Assembly (NCBI RefSeq): GCF_024713975.1
Contig: NC_091116.1
Span: 13,560,682 to 13,624,681 of the forward strand
Reading direction: 5' to 3'
DNA from: Paralichthys olivaceus
Taxonomy: Eukaryota > Chordata > Actinopteri > Pleuronectiformes > Paralichthyidae
Length of the DNA stretch: 64,000 nucleotides
The translations under genes were made by a program, and so were the position numbers. Position 1 is the stretch's first letter; the number at the start of each line of letters is the position of its first letter. The notes below the pieces were generated by a model. That model was not told the DNA's origin, did not search any database, and worked only from the letters and a program-made list of their open reading frames with translations. Positions 45,756 to 58,253 of the stretch are shown here, one piece after another.

Positions 45756-47327
45756 TGAAAACGAGAAACTATGAACACGAATGGTGTCTGGTATGTTCTT
45801 CCCACCGCAACATGTACAGACTTACAACAGATACATTCACATTGATTCGCTCTGAGAAGAGCCACCCAATTGATTGAATTTGTGTCTTCCTACAAGTCCT
45901 TCCGTGTCCGGCAGTTGTAGAAATCTGCGTTCAGACGAACACGTGTGATCAGGAAGTCAGCAGGAATGTTTTTAGATATGCATAGGGCCGGATTAGATTC
46001 TGCTTTTCTCTGAAATGAGCTGCGAAATTGGAAGAGTTCTGCATGGGTGGTGCAAACAGGAAAAAAAAACCTTCCTCTACCCAGTGGTTAGTTCGGTGCC
46101 AATCACTCTCAAAGGCCGAAGAGATCATGTCAGGCATCTACAGTCGACACTCTTTCTTCTTTTTCTTTTTGGCTGCATCCATTTCCAACGCGTTCTTCAA
46201 AACTGTCTTTTCAATTGTTTTTGTTGAACAAATATTTTCTTAGAAACAATAGAGCCTTTACATACATCGTGATCTTGTTTGTGTGCTATCGCAGTCAGCT
46301 CGCTGCTTCCACTTTGTGCATTTTGGCTGTCCTCTCTCCGCCGGCGCGTGAAAGCCAGTGCTTGTGAGTCCCAAATTGTCCGAGACGGTGGGGCGTTTTT
46401 TTACAAAAAGTTTGCAAAGAGTCAATTGTGCAACAGTTTCTGACAAGAGGGAAAAAACGCTCTCAGGTTCAGCTGACATTCTCGGAGACGAGCGGTCTTT
46501 CCCAGAGACGATTAGTTCGCCTCGTCCTGCGGTAGCCCTCAGTGGATGACGCTCATGAAGCAAGCCAGGCCCCAACACGACCTCCGTCGGTCTCCACAGG
46601 GCGTCAGGGGCAGAACTCACATCTTCAAGTCTGCGGGAAGTCTCCGTCAAACATTTGCTCCAGAGCCATCGAAGCAGGAGGATTTATAAATGGATTCATT
46701 CAACGTTACAGAGGTCAGATGAAAAACGTATCTGTCCCGTAATGATAATGATAAACCCTTTGGCGAATTGTAAAGGCCGTGGCAACTCTGAACAAGGGCG
46801 ACTGTTCTCCTCAGCCTCAGCAGTTTCCAGGACGAGAAAATCGTGAATATACAAACAGCCGTTCTGCAGTCGGCGCTAAAATGTACTGTACAACGGTCCA
46901 GCTTGGCGTTAACGTATTTGCTGACATGTAGAGCAACTGCTGCGTGACGAGGGCTGACATTTCCGAAGCAACGAAAACAAAGAGCTGCCAACCACAGGGG
47001 CGTGGTCAACCACCCATCACGTGACATCTCCTCTGAGATGTGAAGGCGGGATGAAGCGACTGTCTACGTGACTTCGCCGACGAGACGTTTGTGAGGTGGT
47101 GATGTTCGAGCACAGACCCACTCAGGGTCTGTCTGTAGTCAGCTGCTCTGTGTGGTGCCTCTGCCCGCAGTCCAGAACGGCCAAATCTGTCTTTAGAGTC
47201 CATCCCGCTGTCTCTCTATCTTTCTCCTTCATATCCATCGTGTTATTTTTCCGTTTTTTTTTTATCCTCCACTCCGCCTCCATCCTCTTCCCCTCTCTTC
47301 CACTCCCGCTGACCTCTCTCCGACTCC

Positions 47328-47379
47328 TCAGATGTGCCTCTTCATGTGCAGCGCCAAGTGATCCGACCGCGAGAAACAC
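47328..47379 (-). CDS. klf7: klf7 coding exon 4 (end of zinc finger 3 and stop)
   Basis: Encodes [16 protein letters not shown] and TGA after completing the Arg codon split with exon 3. The acceptor is TTTGGTTGCAG. Confidence 0.92.
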
Positions 47380-49139
47380 CTGCAACCAAAGAGAGGGGAA
47401 CAGAGAACAGCTTGTTAGCTTGTTACCAGCGCCGGGGCGAAGAGTTTGTTTTGTTGATTGAGCTAAATGTTGCTGTTAGCTGGTGAGTGCTGAGCCACTA
47501 ATGCACACGCAATTAGTATATGTGTAACTAATTCATAATCAGCATTTTCAGCAGCACTCCTAATGACTTCAGCTGCGCCATGAATAACTAGAGAGCCTGC
47601 AGATGGATCTGTTGAAACGCTGCAGAGGGAGGAAGATGGGGGGGGGGGGGGGGATGCAGCAAGCAAAACATGTGCTGTAAAACGATAGTTAAATTAGATG
47701 AATCCGAGCCTCTCATCTGAAATCCGGCTCGTTGAATTGCTGGGGCGTAGCTGCACATTGAAAAATGAAATTGCTCTGGAAGCACACTGGCCTATTTTTC
47801 TTTTTCTACACGATTTAAAACGTTTGATTATTTCAACCTGATTGACACAAATTGACGTAATGTATGCTTTCAGCTGGTGTTTTGTGTCTTCCACGCATGC
47901 TTACATACAGATGCAGCCATTATGAGAGACCTACTTTTTCATCACAGCGACGAGATCAACAGTGTTTCTGTTGCACGCTCGCTGAACTAATATTACAGCT
48001 CTGCTCCCACGAGGAACGCTTTGCAAATAGTTCGCTTTCTTCTGGGTAATTGGAAGATGCAGATTCTAGTGATTAGTGAGTGGAGAAATATTTGAGACGG
48101 AGGTTTGTTTTAGAGTTTACTGATGCGGCTCGGTTTATATCGTGTTTAGCAGGAAAACGGCTCCCAGATTGGCGGAGGTTATATTTAATTCTGTGGCAGA
48201 AGGACGGGAAATGTTTGAGTTGAAGAGAAAAAAGAGAGCATGCTGTGTCCATAAAGTCTGGTTGTTAACGCCACGATGAAAAATCACCACAGCAGCTTTT
48301 CTGCAGGTTTCAACACGTTGAGTTTGGGGCTTTTTAAGAACATAGTGAATTCAGTTTAAGATCTGTGTCAGAATGAGTGAATATCTTAACTGAAGATAAG
48401 GTGAAGTAGTGGAGAAGAAACACAAAAATGGTCTTTAACTCGTGAACCCTTACAAATTTGTAATTTAATGCAAAATAGAACCTTAAAAACTTTACTTCAT
48501 GTTTTAATGAGGAATTGTTATGAATCATATATTTAAAAAAAGAAACAAACAGGCTCGGAGAATAAGTTTTTCACCTTTTTAAATAGACCTCTGTTATTAC
48601 GTCTCACAAGGAGCCAACTTCAAATCATTTCAATGAAGTTTTAAATAAGATTCTGTCCGTCAGTGTAAAGCATTAAACACAAAGCCTCGGCGGTGCAGCT
48701 GTTGATTTTTGACACCGGTTTCAGATTGGGTCTTTCCACCGAGACGTGGACGACTGTCTCAGATGTCAGCATGAATCAGTGTTTGGCCGAGAGGGGGAGT
48801 TACACTGTGATGAGCTACCACTCATCTGTCTCTCTGTCACACCTGCATGTGTGTGTGTGTGCGCGTGTGTGTGTGCGTGTGCAACAAACACATGTGGGAT
48901 CAATGGATGGCCCGGGAGACGCTGATAGGTGTGTGTGTGTGTGTGTGTGTGTGTCTGAATGTGTGTGTGCTCTGCGAGACAGATGGTAAAGTATGAGTCA
49001 CGACTTGCGGGCACGACACCAGCTGGCACACCGTAGGTCTGTCTCCTCCTCCTCCCCCCTCCTCACACTCCATCCTCAATCTTCCACCCTGTCTTCCCTG
49101 TCTCCCCTCTTCCTTCATCTCAGCAGGGTGTATGTGTGT

Positions 49140-49180
<41 letters not shown>

Positions 49181-49589
49181 TGTGGCTGGAGGGGTTGCGC
49201 GTCTTGTGACACATGACAGAGGTGGGCCCGAATTAGGGATGTGCCTGCAGGGGGGAGGAGGATGGGTCTGGTGGTGAGGGGAGGTGGCAAATCAGTGGGG
49301 AGGGAGAGGAGGGTTACTGTATTTACAGTCTGTCCAGCTGAGACCTGATTAAGTTGACATCGCCTGGCCCTCTGTTCCCTCACACACACACACACACACA
49401 CACACACGTATGGTCACGCACTGACGACCACGACACACACACTTTCACACACATTAGGGGGAAGGACTCCCGGTAAAGAGGGATTTCTTTTTGTCCCGTC
49501 ATAATGAACCTATACATGATTCAAGAGGTCACATATTCTCTATTGTGACCTGCTATTGTCTCTGACTGTGACAGATGCTGCAGTTTTAC

Positions 49590-49642
<53 letters not shown>

Positions 49643-52600
49643 TGATTTTATTTCCTCATAATATTACGACTTCTTTTCTTTTAAAATCACTTTTACTAAA
49701 ATTCAAAGTACTCTTGATATAGACAAAAAAATAACAATACAATTAGAATTAAATACACTCTTTAAAAATGTAATTATACAATCATGTTCTTTGCATGTAG
49801 ATAGATAGATAGATGAACTGATGCACACGCGTGTCTTTTACATTCAGTGGCTATATGATCCTGAGACAATGGCCACTGCTGTGTTTATATTTAGTGCAGC
49901 AGGAATAGAAATATATGACATATAGTAATATTTCATAAAGCCGTAGATTTGCAGTGTAATACCATGAAAATGACCTTTTGAACCACACTCTCACCGCAGG
50001 TCTTTTGCCTTAAACACTGGCGGCTCCTGCAGACAATATTGCTCAGAGACCCCAGAGGTGTCAGCGAGCGACGGCTCACAGACAGAGGGCTGTAATTAAA
50101 ATAGAAGAAAAGATTTTTGTGTCTCGAGTCGAGACGATCTTTTTATAGTGAGCAAGGGCCTCTGGATGCTTGATGATTTCGTCAGCAGCGCCACGGCAAA
50201 TTGACATTTTGCTGTGCTTCATAATGAAACAGGAGCCAGAGAGAGTAATTAAGAAGCAGGGGCAGAGTCGTCCCTTCAAAGCGACAGAGCCGTGAACCTC
50301 CGCACCTCTGACTACGATGAGGGTGTGCTGCATGCAACGCTAGACAGGAAGTGTCAATAAGGGACAATGAGAGACAGGACAACTATATATATATATAATT
50401 AGGAAAACATTTAAGCAAAACAACTCTGAGAGTAAAGCTACATCCATATTAATGTGACAGCATTTTAAAACTAAAGGCATCTACATCCATGAAATTACTT
50501 TGGCCTCTATAATATATGTGTATATATACAACTTCGCTGTCTCAGGAGCTCAAACTTCAGAGAAGTGTGGATGGCACGGGTAACCGTAGCAACAGTGATG
50601 CCTGCTGAACTTAGAATGTAGTCGTGTGAATGGAGTAAAATAAAGTGGTGGAAGCATCAGCCCGTTACATTTTAAGATCATCCAGTTTAAAAGACAATCT
50701 GTCCAACGTCGGAGTCAGCCCGAGGCTTTGTTTCCACCAACACCTGCTCGATTTTGGGTCACGGTGAAATTCACTTAATACAGTTTTCCTCTAAAAGTCC
50801 AACTCACCGAAAACCAGTTCTAATAAATAATAAATCCAAAACAAACTCTAGGAATGTTAAAAAAAACACATCTTTATCAGTCGTAAAGCTTTACTACAAA
50901 GTAGAGCAGGAAAAACAATTTGAAATTAATATTCAGTACTGGTGACGTGTGGTGGTGCTAACGACTCCCAAAACCATTTCACACCTCTGTCCTCATGTGA
51001 ACGCAGCCTCCAAATCAAGGCCATGTGAGAGGATTCACGATTTATATTCTGCGCGCGGCCTAATGCATGCATAGAGTGGATTCGCTGAATTCCCATTGAA
51101 AGACTGAGCAGGTTGGGTCCTGTGTGCGTGTGTGTGTGTGTGTGTGTGTTGCAGAGGAGCACACATTAGTAATCCTACCAGCACACTTCTAAACTGGGTC
51201 AGTATCAAACACGTTTGGGTGTGTTACCAGCATCTGGTCGCGTTTCTTATAGCACTAAACCAAACTGTGTACAAAACACAATGGGGGAAACGCAGCCCGC
51301 TGTGCGAGTGGAAGTACTTCAAATAACCCTCGGAAAATCCAAGAAAAACATACGAGCGAGTGGAGAGGTGGGAGAGTTGTGTTTTGACAGACCTGTCACA
51401 GTGGTTGCACTTAAAAGGCTTGGCGCCGGTGTGTTTGCGGTAGTGCCTCGTCAGCTCGTCGCTCCGGGCGAATCGCCACTCGCAGCCCTCCCACGAGCAC
51501 TTGTACGGTTTCTCACCTGGGGACAGGAAACGAAAGAAAAAAAGAGAAGAATCACACATGAGCACCTGTTTCATCATCACACGTCTGCCAATCGCACGCT
51601 TAGTTGTTGTTTGTGGTCACGCAAACCCCCCCCCCCCCCCCCCCCCCCCGAGAAATCATGAATACAAATATTTGCCGGCTTAAAGTTGATGTGCGCTGCA
51701 AATTTAAAAGCTGTGTCCTGCATATTGATTTCTTTGCAGAATTTCTTTTTCACCGATAAAGTTCTCCCTCTCACACGCACACACACCCTCATGCACACAT
51801 ACTTTTTGTAGAGGTTGGAAAGAGACCAAGGCGCTGTTTAACACTGGGATAGCGAAGCTCCCACTGGTCTCCAATCTTGCTGAACATGCAGAAGCGGAGT
51901 GGAGGATAGAGAGAAGTGTGTGTGTGTGTGTGTTGAGGGAGGAGAGGTGCCTGAATGGGAGAGTGAGAAGAGGAGGTGAGACGAGACCAGGAGAGGGAAA
52001 AGTGGAGTAGGAGAGAAGTGCGGCAGAAGTGGATTAAGGCAGAGGAGACTGCAGATATGCCGGCAGGGGAGGGGGTGGTGATAATTAGGCCAGTCACACG
52101 GCGTAATGGCAAAGAAGCCACAATCTGCCAGCTGTGTCCAGCTCCGAGGATGTCACCTGCATCACTCACGGCCCATCTGGACCTCTGGCTCGAACACACA
52201 CACACACACACACACACTACTGACACAGTGACCGGCTCCGCTCGAGTGGCTGCGGCACAAAAAACGTCTTGATTTGATTATCGAAAGGAATCAATACATC
52301 CACTGCTTTGTGACGACAGTTGTGAAAATCTATAAATTTGCTCATAGGGCAGAAGCTGAAATAGATCAATAGCATTTACAGTGTGTGTGTTCCAATGAAA
52401 GTGTTTTCACTGCGTTAAACGTCTCGGACATGAACTGTGACGTATGACCTGCTCGAGCGTTTTCTATTAACGAGAGCAGCCGCGTTGCTCAGAGCTCCAT
52501 TAGCAGGAATCATGTAAAGGTTTGATGGTGAGATGCGAAGGTGCACGAGGTTGCAGCTGTGATGAGTTTATAATGAACGAGTGAGAGAAGAATGACCTCC

Positions 52601-52910
52601 AGTCAGCTACGTGAAAAAACCCACCTGTGAAAACAAACCTGCTGATTCTTTTTTTTATGTAGATTAAGAACAAGGCGCACGCTTTAATGTGGAGATCCAG
52701 AAATTACCCTGGTCCCATTCTCCACGTCCCGATTGTGGACACGTGTCCCTTCAAACTGCCTCACTTCCCAGAAAGACCCAGAACAGCAGGCCTGGGCCGT
52801 CCGGCTCTGGCCAATGAGATTCCCGGGAGGCAGGGATGCCTGATTGTGTTGCCAGGCAACGGGAGCAAGGAGGCGGGGTGCATATGTGTGTGTGTGAGAA
52901 GTGGAGGGGG

Positions 52911-52950
<40 letters not shown>

Positions 52951-53747
52951 GCGTGTGCTGAAACATGAGGAGGCAGTAGTCAGTGCAGCTGGCTGGATCT
53001 GGCAACGGCACGCTGCCATGCCACCGGCCAATTACCGAGCACGCCGGTATAGAGCACGGAGGCAGTTGCCTAGCGACGGTAACCGTAGAGCTGTACGGGG
53101 GCAGGAGGGGGAGGGAGCTACAAGGCTGGGGTGATGATGGCGGCGGCGGTAGTAGTGGTGGTGGTGGTGGTGGTGGTGGAGGGGTGGGAGGAGGGGCACT
53201 AAGAGACCAGAGCCTGCAGCAGTACATAACCACTCAGCTACCGACTCCTCCAACGATATGCTGCCCTCCATTGCCTAGCAACAACCCCCCCTCCCCCACC
53301 ACCACACACACACTCTCTCTCCCTCCCTCCCTCCCTCTCGTGGGTACACACTCGCTTTGTGAAAAACACACACACACACACTGAAACTTTTATTTCACGA
53401 TGCTACACACAATATGACTGATTGGCAGTTTAAAATGGCAAATCAGGAACCTAATCCGAGGGATTAGCCCGAAATCACCAACATAATCAGATTACGCTCT
53501 GTTACTTATGGATTACTTTGCCTGTAGAACATATAATGAAGATAAGTGGATTATTTCCTTCTGATCTAAAGAATCTGGTTTTATTATTTGCTCTGCGTTT
53601 ATTTCATCAGATGCAGATCAGCTGACAATCAATCGTTTTTTACTTTTTGCTGTAATCAGATATTTCTCATCCGTTATCTGATAACTGGGTGTTTCCTGAG
53701 TCACTGTAATCCCATTATGTGTAATCTGTTACTTCCAAATGCCCTCT

Positions 53748-53780
<33 letters not shown>

Positions 53781-56700
53781 ACACACACACACACACACCT
53801 ATGCATGCATGCACATCCTGGCTGCAGCCTCTCAGGTGCCAGCGTTGAAGTTAATTGCATTCCCTCCATTAGTCGGAGCTGAAGCAGGGCACCCGGGTCT
53901 CTGGGGTCATTAGAGAGGCTCTCCGACAACGTTTTATAGGCGAGAGGAAGAGGGCGAGAGAAACAGGTTACGAGAGGAGGATGAAGGAGAAGTGATGGAG
54001 GAATAAAGTACGTTGAGGAGAGAGGGATGGATGAGTAGAGCTGAAAGCTGAATGTCTTTATGAACAAGAGCAATTCATTATTTTGTAATTTGCATAAGAT
54101 TATTTAATTGTTATAACTTTCTTACTCAACCACGTCTTAAAGGTTTCGTTGATTTTCTCAGTTATAACGACAGCTGTAATTAAGAGACTCAACTTTTAAT
54201 GTTGAGTAAAGGTTTAATTTGAAAGTTCTTCACGTTCAAATGATCTGAGAACAACCTGTGTTATATCTCTAGTTATACTTTCAACCCACCCCTCACCTGT
54301 CGGGGGAGTCATGTCACGCATGTGTCCGAGTTGAGACTGAACTTTAACGATATACTTTTTAGATCTCGACGGTTTTTAACTGGATGAAGGATTTCTCAGA
54401 GAAACGAGCTGAGCCCCTCAGTGACCCCGCTTGTTTTCCCATGATCCAACACTGCGGTCACGTGGACACCAAGCTCAGTCTTTCGTTACTGTTTTGATTG
54501 TTGGTGGTAGAGAACGTTCATATTGTGTGTTTTCATAGCGAAACCATGAAAAACTGTCGGAGAAAGTATATGAAGAGCAGCGTTGACACACACTGGTGTA
54601 GATCTGTGATTATGGCTGTTAATTCTGGTAAAAAGATCATCGGTTAGAACCATTTCATTTCTGTGTTTTCATGACATTTTATTTACCTTGGAGAGAGTGT
54701 CAAAATAAGAGCATGAGAGGGAGAGAGACGTTCGTACCGAGAGAGATTAGAAACAGCAAGAGAGCAAGACGGATGAGAACCAGAGAGAGGGAGAGAGGGA
54801 GAAGACAGAATAACCCAGCAGTCGTCGTGTTTTACCCGTTCCCTCACCCTGCCCAAAATCTAATTGTACCATTCCTTATCTGCCATGAGCCTATTCACAT
54901 AAAGCTCTACAGGGCACTGTCATTTCAACTCAGCCCGTCTAATTCCAGATTAAATCGTAGCCTTTTCTCCGGCGGTAATTTATGGAAATAACAACTAAGA
55001 AAAAGAGGATTTGAGTAATGACATCTTTAAACTTGTCAGGATAATGGCTCAGTGAATGGGGGGGGAGCCTGTGGCACTGCTGTCTTTTTCTGAAGAGGGT
55101 CGTTCTACTGTACCCCCCCCCCCTTCTGTCTTCACCTACTCTTTGTTTCACTCCACATCAGTCCTCTCCTCTTCCTCTGCCTTTTCTCCAGCGTCTGTGT
55201 TTTCGTTTTTGTCATCTTGCATCAACATTACCTCCCTTCTATGATTCCCCCATCGCAGTTTGAATAACAACACAGATGCACTTTGGGTAGAAGCTTTTAT
55301 CCATACCACCTTAAGTAACAATGATAGGCTTGAAGAGGAGAAAGAGGAGAAAGAGGAAGTATGACACATAATTTGTCATTTAAACAGGATTTTTTGAAAT
55401 AGAGTCTGACACATGGATTTTAGGGGGCAGATGCTGATTTTGGGGAATAAAATATATTGACTGATATTTATAAGATATCGTTATGACAAAGTAATGTAAT
55501 TGAGGCTTGATATTTTGAGTTTAACTTTTCATATAAATAACAAAAACATATATTCATATTTTTGTGCTTTTATACAAATCTGAATGTAGGACACTTGAGT
55601 CTGTTTCCCTCTTCCTTGGTTGTGTTGTGAGTGGGCTGCACGAGTGGCACTGGTCTCCCAGAGCTTGCCCAGTTGGCACACAGTTTAATCACAGGGGCCG
55701 CAGACATGCCACACTGGGCAAAATCGATGATCGGTGCCCTAAGTTCCAGTCAGACTGACGCCAAAACCTGTGGCGTGCACTGCCGAGGGCGTGATCACAC
55801 ATATGGCGTGTTTTCATCATCCTTGACGTGCAGAGGTTGACAAGTTTCTTCACACACCCCCAAAATACAAGACCGCCACAGCTACTAGTAAACACGTCAC
55901 ATGTCGGACAGCTTAGGTGATCTGTCAACCAAATAGTGCAGGGATTTAGACGGCGAGGTGGGGGGGCGAACAAATCTAATTTCAGTCACTGTAACTTCAT
56001 TTAGGATGATGGACGCTTCTTGCTGTATCACCTCCATGTAAGGAATGAGCTTTAGCAGCAGTCCAGATGGCAGTCTACCACACATTTCATTTGTTACTCT
56101 GGGCTCTGCAAGAATGAGCCACTGCTGCCTATCAGGTGTCAATATTCATCTCATTATACACTCGGGAGAGATCTGCATTTATAGACATAGCAGCCCAAGT
56201 TGTACCTCAGGTAGGAGGTTATGTTTTCATCTGCATTTGTTTGTTAGCAGGATTATGCAAAAACCATTCCCATGACATTTTGTGTGGGAGTGGGACATGA
56301 AAGAAGGAACCCCTCATTAAATTCTGGAGTGGATAAAAGGACAGATACAGGATTTATTGTCACTTTCTTTAACAAAAACCTAGAAACGAGTCTATGAACG
56401 ATTGTTTTAGCATCAAAATTATAAATCTTTCAGCTCAGGGCCCCAAAGCAATTGCGTGCTTTACAACACCCCTGATGGTGAGGTGCCTTATCTTGGCAGT
56501 GGTACGCACTTTTCAAGCTTCTTGTTCTCGTCACACATGTTCAGTGTGAACACGACCTGTAAGCAAATTTGCACTGACCTGCCTTCTTTGATTATAACTC
56601 ACTGCTTCGAAACATATTCCCCTTGTCTTAAAGCGATCTTATTACCGCCTCTGCAAAATCAGTCTCCAACCTCAGATGGAGAACCACTGACCTAGACTAA

Positions 56701-58253
56701 TAGAGAAGAGTAGAGGACGAGAGGGCCTGAAATAAAGCGGGGAAATGGCGGCCTATCCAGGTCAATCCATCCATCACTGCGCAGTTACTCAGACGGAGGA
56801 CAGCTCCCCGACAGGGGTCTGAGTGGTTTGGGATTGAGATGGAAGAGCGCGAGAGTTATAGCTCCTGAACCCTCCCCCTCTCTTCCTTCTTGAGAAGAAC
56901 CTTGACAAGGAGGACCCGTCCTGGTTTGGCACAGAGAAAAACCACCGGCAAAAGAAAACTGGTGCAAGGAAACAACATTCAAGAAAATCCAAAGTGCATC
57001 AAGTTTGGAAAAACGACTGTGCAGCGACTGGTTATCTTCAGCATTGAGACATTTTAAACTGTCGTCAACAATCAGTGTCAGTTCATAACAAGTGGGTATC
57101 AACCATCACCATGATGTCCGGGAGCTTTATGAGCTGCTCTTTTGAAGCCTCGAGTTTGGCATTTTGTCCAGCATCATCTTGTCTTTTGGAACCATAAGTA
57201 ACCATATTTATTAACGTGAAGCTCCACTTCCAACCGTAAATACTTGTATTTATTTTATTTAAATCTTTATATGCAGGTGGCCTCTGGTGAGGAGGGCTGC
57301 TCTGAGGACCACTTACAGACATCGTGCACCGTTTAATATGCTCACATTCACAGATAACGTAACCTTGTGTCTCTCCCATCCATAAACAAGTCCTCACATT
57401 TACACAAATTACTGTACATTAAAGTGAGCTGTAATTCCAAACCGATCCTGGAGCTAAATTAATGCACATACTGAATGAGCAGCCTGTGCATTTCATTCCC
57501 TTGTGCTGATCATGCAAACTGAGGCGTTAGAGTTAAAGGACAAAATAGCTGAACGACTTTTTTTTTTTAAATGCAAGAGCTGCTTCAACCACCCCTAAAA
57601 AAAAGTCTGTCTGCAGACGTCTCACCTGTGTGTGTCCTCTGATGAGCCTTCAGGTGGGAGCTCTTGGTGTACACCTTCCTGCAGCCATTGAACTGACAAC
57701 GGTGAATCCTCTTCTTGTTCTCCGGGAGCTCCCCGACCCCGATCACGCACGCAGCCCCCTCCTCTTCGTCCTTCATTCGGACAGGGAGGGCGTGCGCTGC
57801 CACCAATCGGGCCGCACTGAGCCCCACCTTCCTGGCCACAAGCTTCAGGGTGAGCGTGCCGTCGGCTGAGGCCGTCAGAGTCTGGTTGGGTTTGACGAGA
57901 TGGCGGCCCAGCTCTGGTGACGACGGGGGTGTCAGGGAGGTGACGGCGCTCAGTTGGGCCTGGTGGACGCCCTCCATCCCTTCCACATTTTCGAGCCCCT
58001 GGCTTTTGGGTTTGAGGTCCCTTTTCATGACACCAGTGGAGGGGAGGTTCTTCCGTGTTGGGCAGAGGATCACCGGAGGCGGGCTCGGAGGCTCGGGGAG
58101 GCTGGGCAGGCTCGGGAGCAGAGCATCAGTCAGCTCCTCCTCGCCATCCTCCTTTAAGTAGGCCGGAGTTAGGAGACCATCCAGGTCTTGGTCGAAGAGT
58201 TCGGACAGACGTTTGGGCTCCGTCTGCAGATAGCGCTCCAGTTCTAGGCAGGT
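47328..58253 (-). CDS. klf7: Kruppel-like factor 7, partial (exons 2-4; exon 1 outside window)
   Basis: Exons 57,626-58,253, 51,393-51,516 and 47,328-47,379 give 267 codons plus stop. Adding the conserved 34-residue first exon would make about 301 aa, against 302 in human KLF7. KLF7 is a nuclear activator that binds GC/CACCC boxes and acts in neuronal development. Visible in order: [13 protein letters not shown]; an acidic stretch (EDGEEELTD); a Pro-rich segment; [19 protein letters not shown], diagnostic of KLF7; a basic/Val-rich region; and three C2H2 fingers, CQFNGC...HQRTH, CSWEGC...HYRKH and CNHC...HMKRH, ending HMKRHI. KLF6 is excluded by HRCQF (not HRCHF), HYRKH, and the final Ile. Junction phases are consistent (phases 1 and 2). 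Whether this is the a or b teleost paralogue cannot be decided. Confidence 0.95.
47638..47653. repeat. G homopolymer (16)
   Basis: Uninterrupted G run on the + strand inside klf7 intron 3. Confidence 0.95.
49129..49184. repeat. (TG)n microsatellite
   Basis: Long TG run with TA and GG interruptions. Confidence 0.93.
49381..49407. repeat. (CA)n microsatellite
   Basis: Perfect CA run. Confidence 0.95.
49591..49640. repeat. (AC)n microsatellite, 50 bp
   Basis: A perfect AC run of 25 units, one of the longest in the window. Confidence 0.97.
51121..51149. repeat. (TG)n microsatellite
   Basis: TG run with one CG step, in klf7 intron 3 about 240 nt past the exon 3 donor. Confidence 0.93.
51393..51516 (-). 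CDS. klf7: klf7 coding exon 3 (zinc finger 2 and start of finger 3)
   Basis: The acceptor TGTCCCCAG and donor GACAG|GTCTGT frame 124 nt encoding [13 protein letters not shown] to KCNHCD plus part of Arg. This is nearly invariant KLF6/7 sequence. Confidence 0.95.
51626..51649. repeat. C homopolymer (24)
   Basis: 24 consecutive C on the + strand, hence a G run in the klf7 pre-mRNA ending 110 nt upstream of the exon 3 acceptor. Confidence 0.97.
52913..52957. repeat. (GT)n microsatellite
   Basis: Long GT run ending in CGTGTG steps. Confidence 0.95.
53748..53798. repeat. (CA)n microsatellite, about 50 bp
   Basis: CA run with one GA interruption. Confidence 0.95.
56205..56370. repeat. Dispersed repeat fragment (same family as 45,456)
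   Basis: It contains 'ggaggttatgttttcatctg', 'ttagcaggattatgcaaaaa' and 'gtcactttctttaac', which follow the same order as the first half of the repeat at 45,456. Confidence 0.55.
57626..58253 (-). CDS. klf7: klf7 coding exon 2 (activation region and zinc finger 1)
   Basis: The acceptor CTCTCTCTCGCAG precedes ACC TGC CTA GAA CTG GAG (TCLELE), the known start of KLF7 exon 2. The donor is CACACAG|GTGAGA after HQRTHT. The 628 nt encode the acidic/Pro-rich activation region, the KLF7-specific TPPSSPEL segment and finger 1. Confidence 0.95.

Larger units (their letters stand above)
43100..47327 (-). other. Probable klf7 3' UTR region
   Basis: No coding exon is seen. The interval directly follows the klf7 stop codon. 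Human KLF7 has a long 3' UTR, so much of this may be transcribed. On the - strand AATAAA occurs at 43,128-43,133 (plus-strand TTTATT), a candidate end. A dispersed repeat sits at 45,456-45,755, so the UTR may instead end sooner. The call rests on position only. Confidence 0.35.
47380..51392 (-). other. klf7 intron 3
   Basis: About 4.0 kb, phase 2. It is crowded with microsatellites: GT runs at 48,846-48,886, 48,927-48,954 and 49,129-49,184, CA runs at 49,381-49,407 and 49,591-49,640, and a 16-G run at 47,638-47,653. No further exon seen. Confidence 0.85.
51517..57625 (-). other. klf7 intron 2
   Basis: About 6.1 kb, phase 1. It contains a 24-C run near exon 3, CA/GT repeats (52,195, 52,913 and 53,748), a (GGC/GGT)n purine-rich patch at about 53,138-53,180, dispersed-repeat fragments at about 55,490-56,370, and a degraded coding-like fragment at 55,690-56,142. 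No klf7 exon seen within. Confidence 0.85.

Noticed and set aside
49591..49640. Long CA/GT runs considered as CRISPR-like or satellite arrays
   Set aside because: Simple dinucleotide microsatellites without spacers, as expected in a vertebrate genome.
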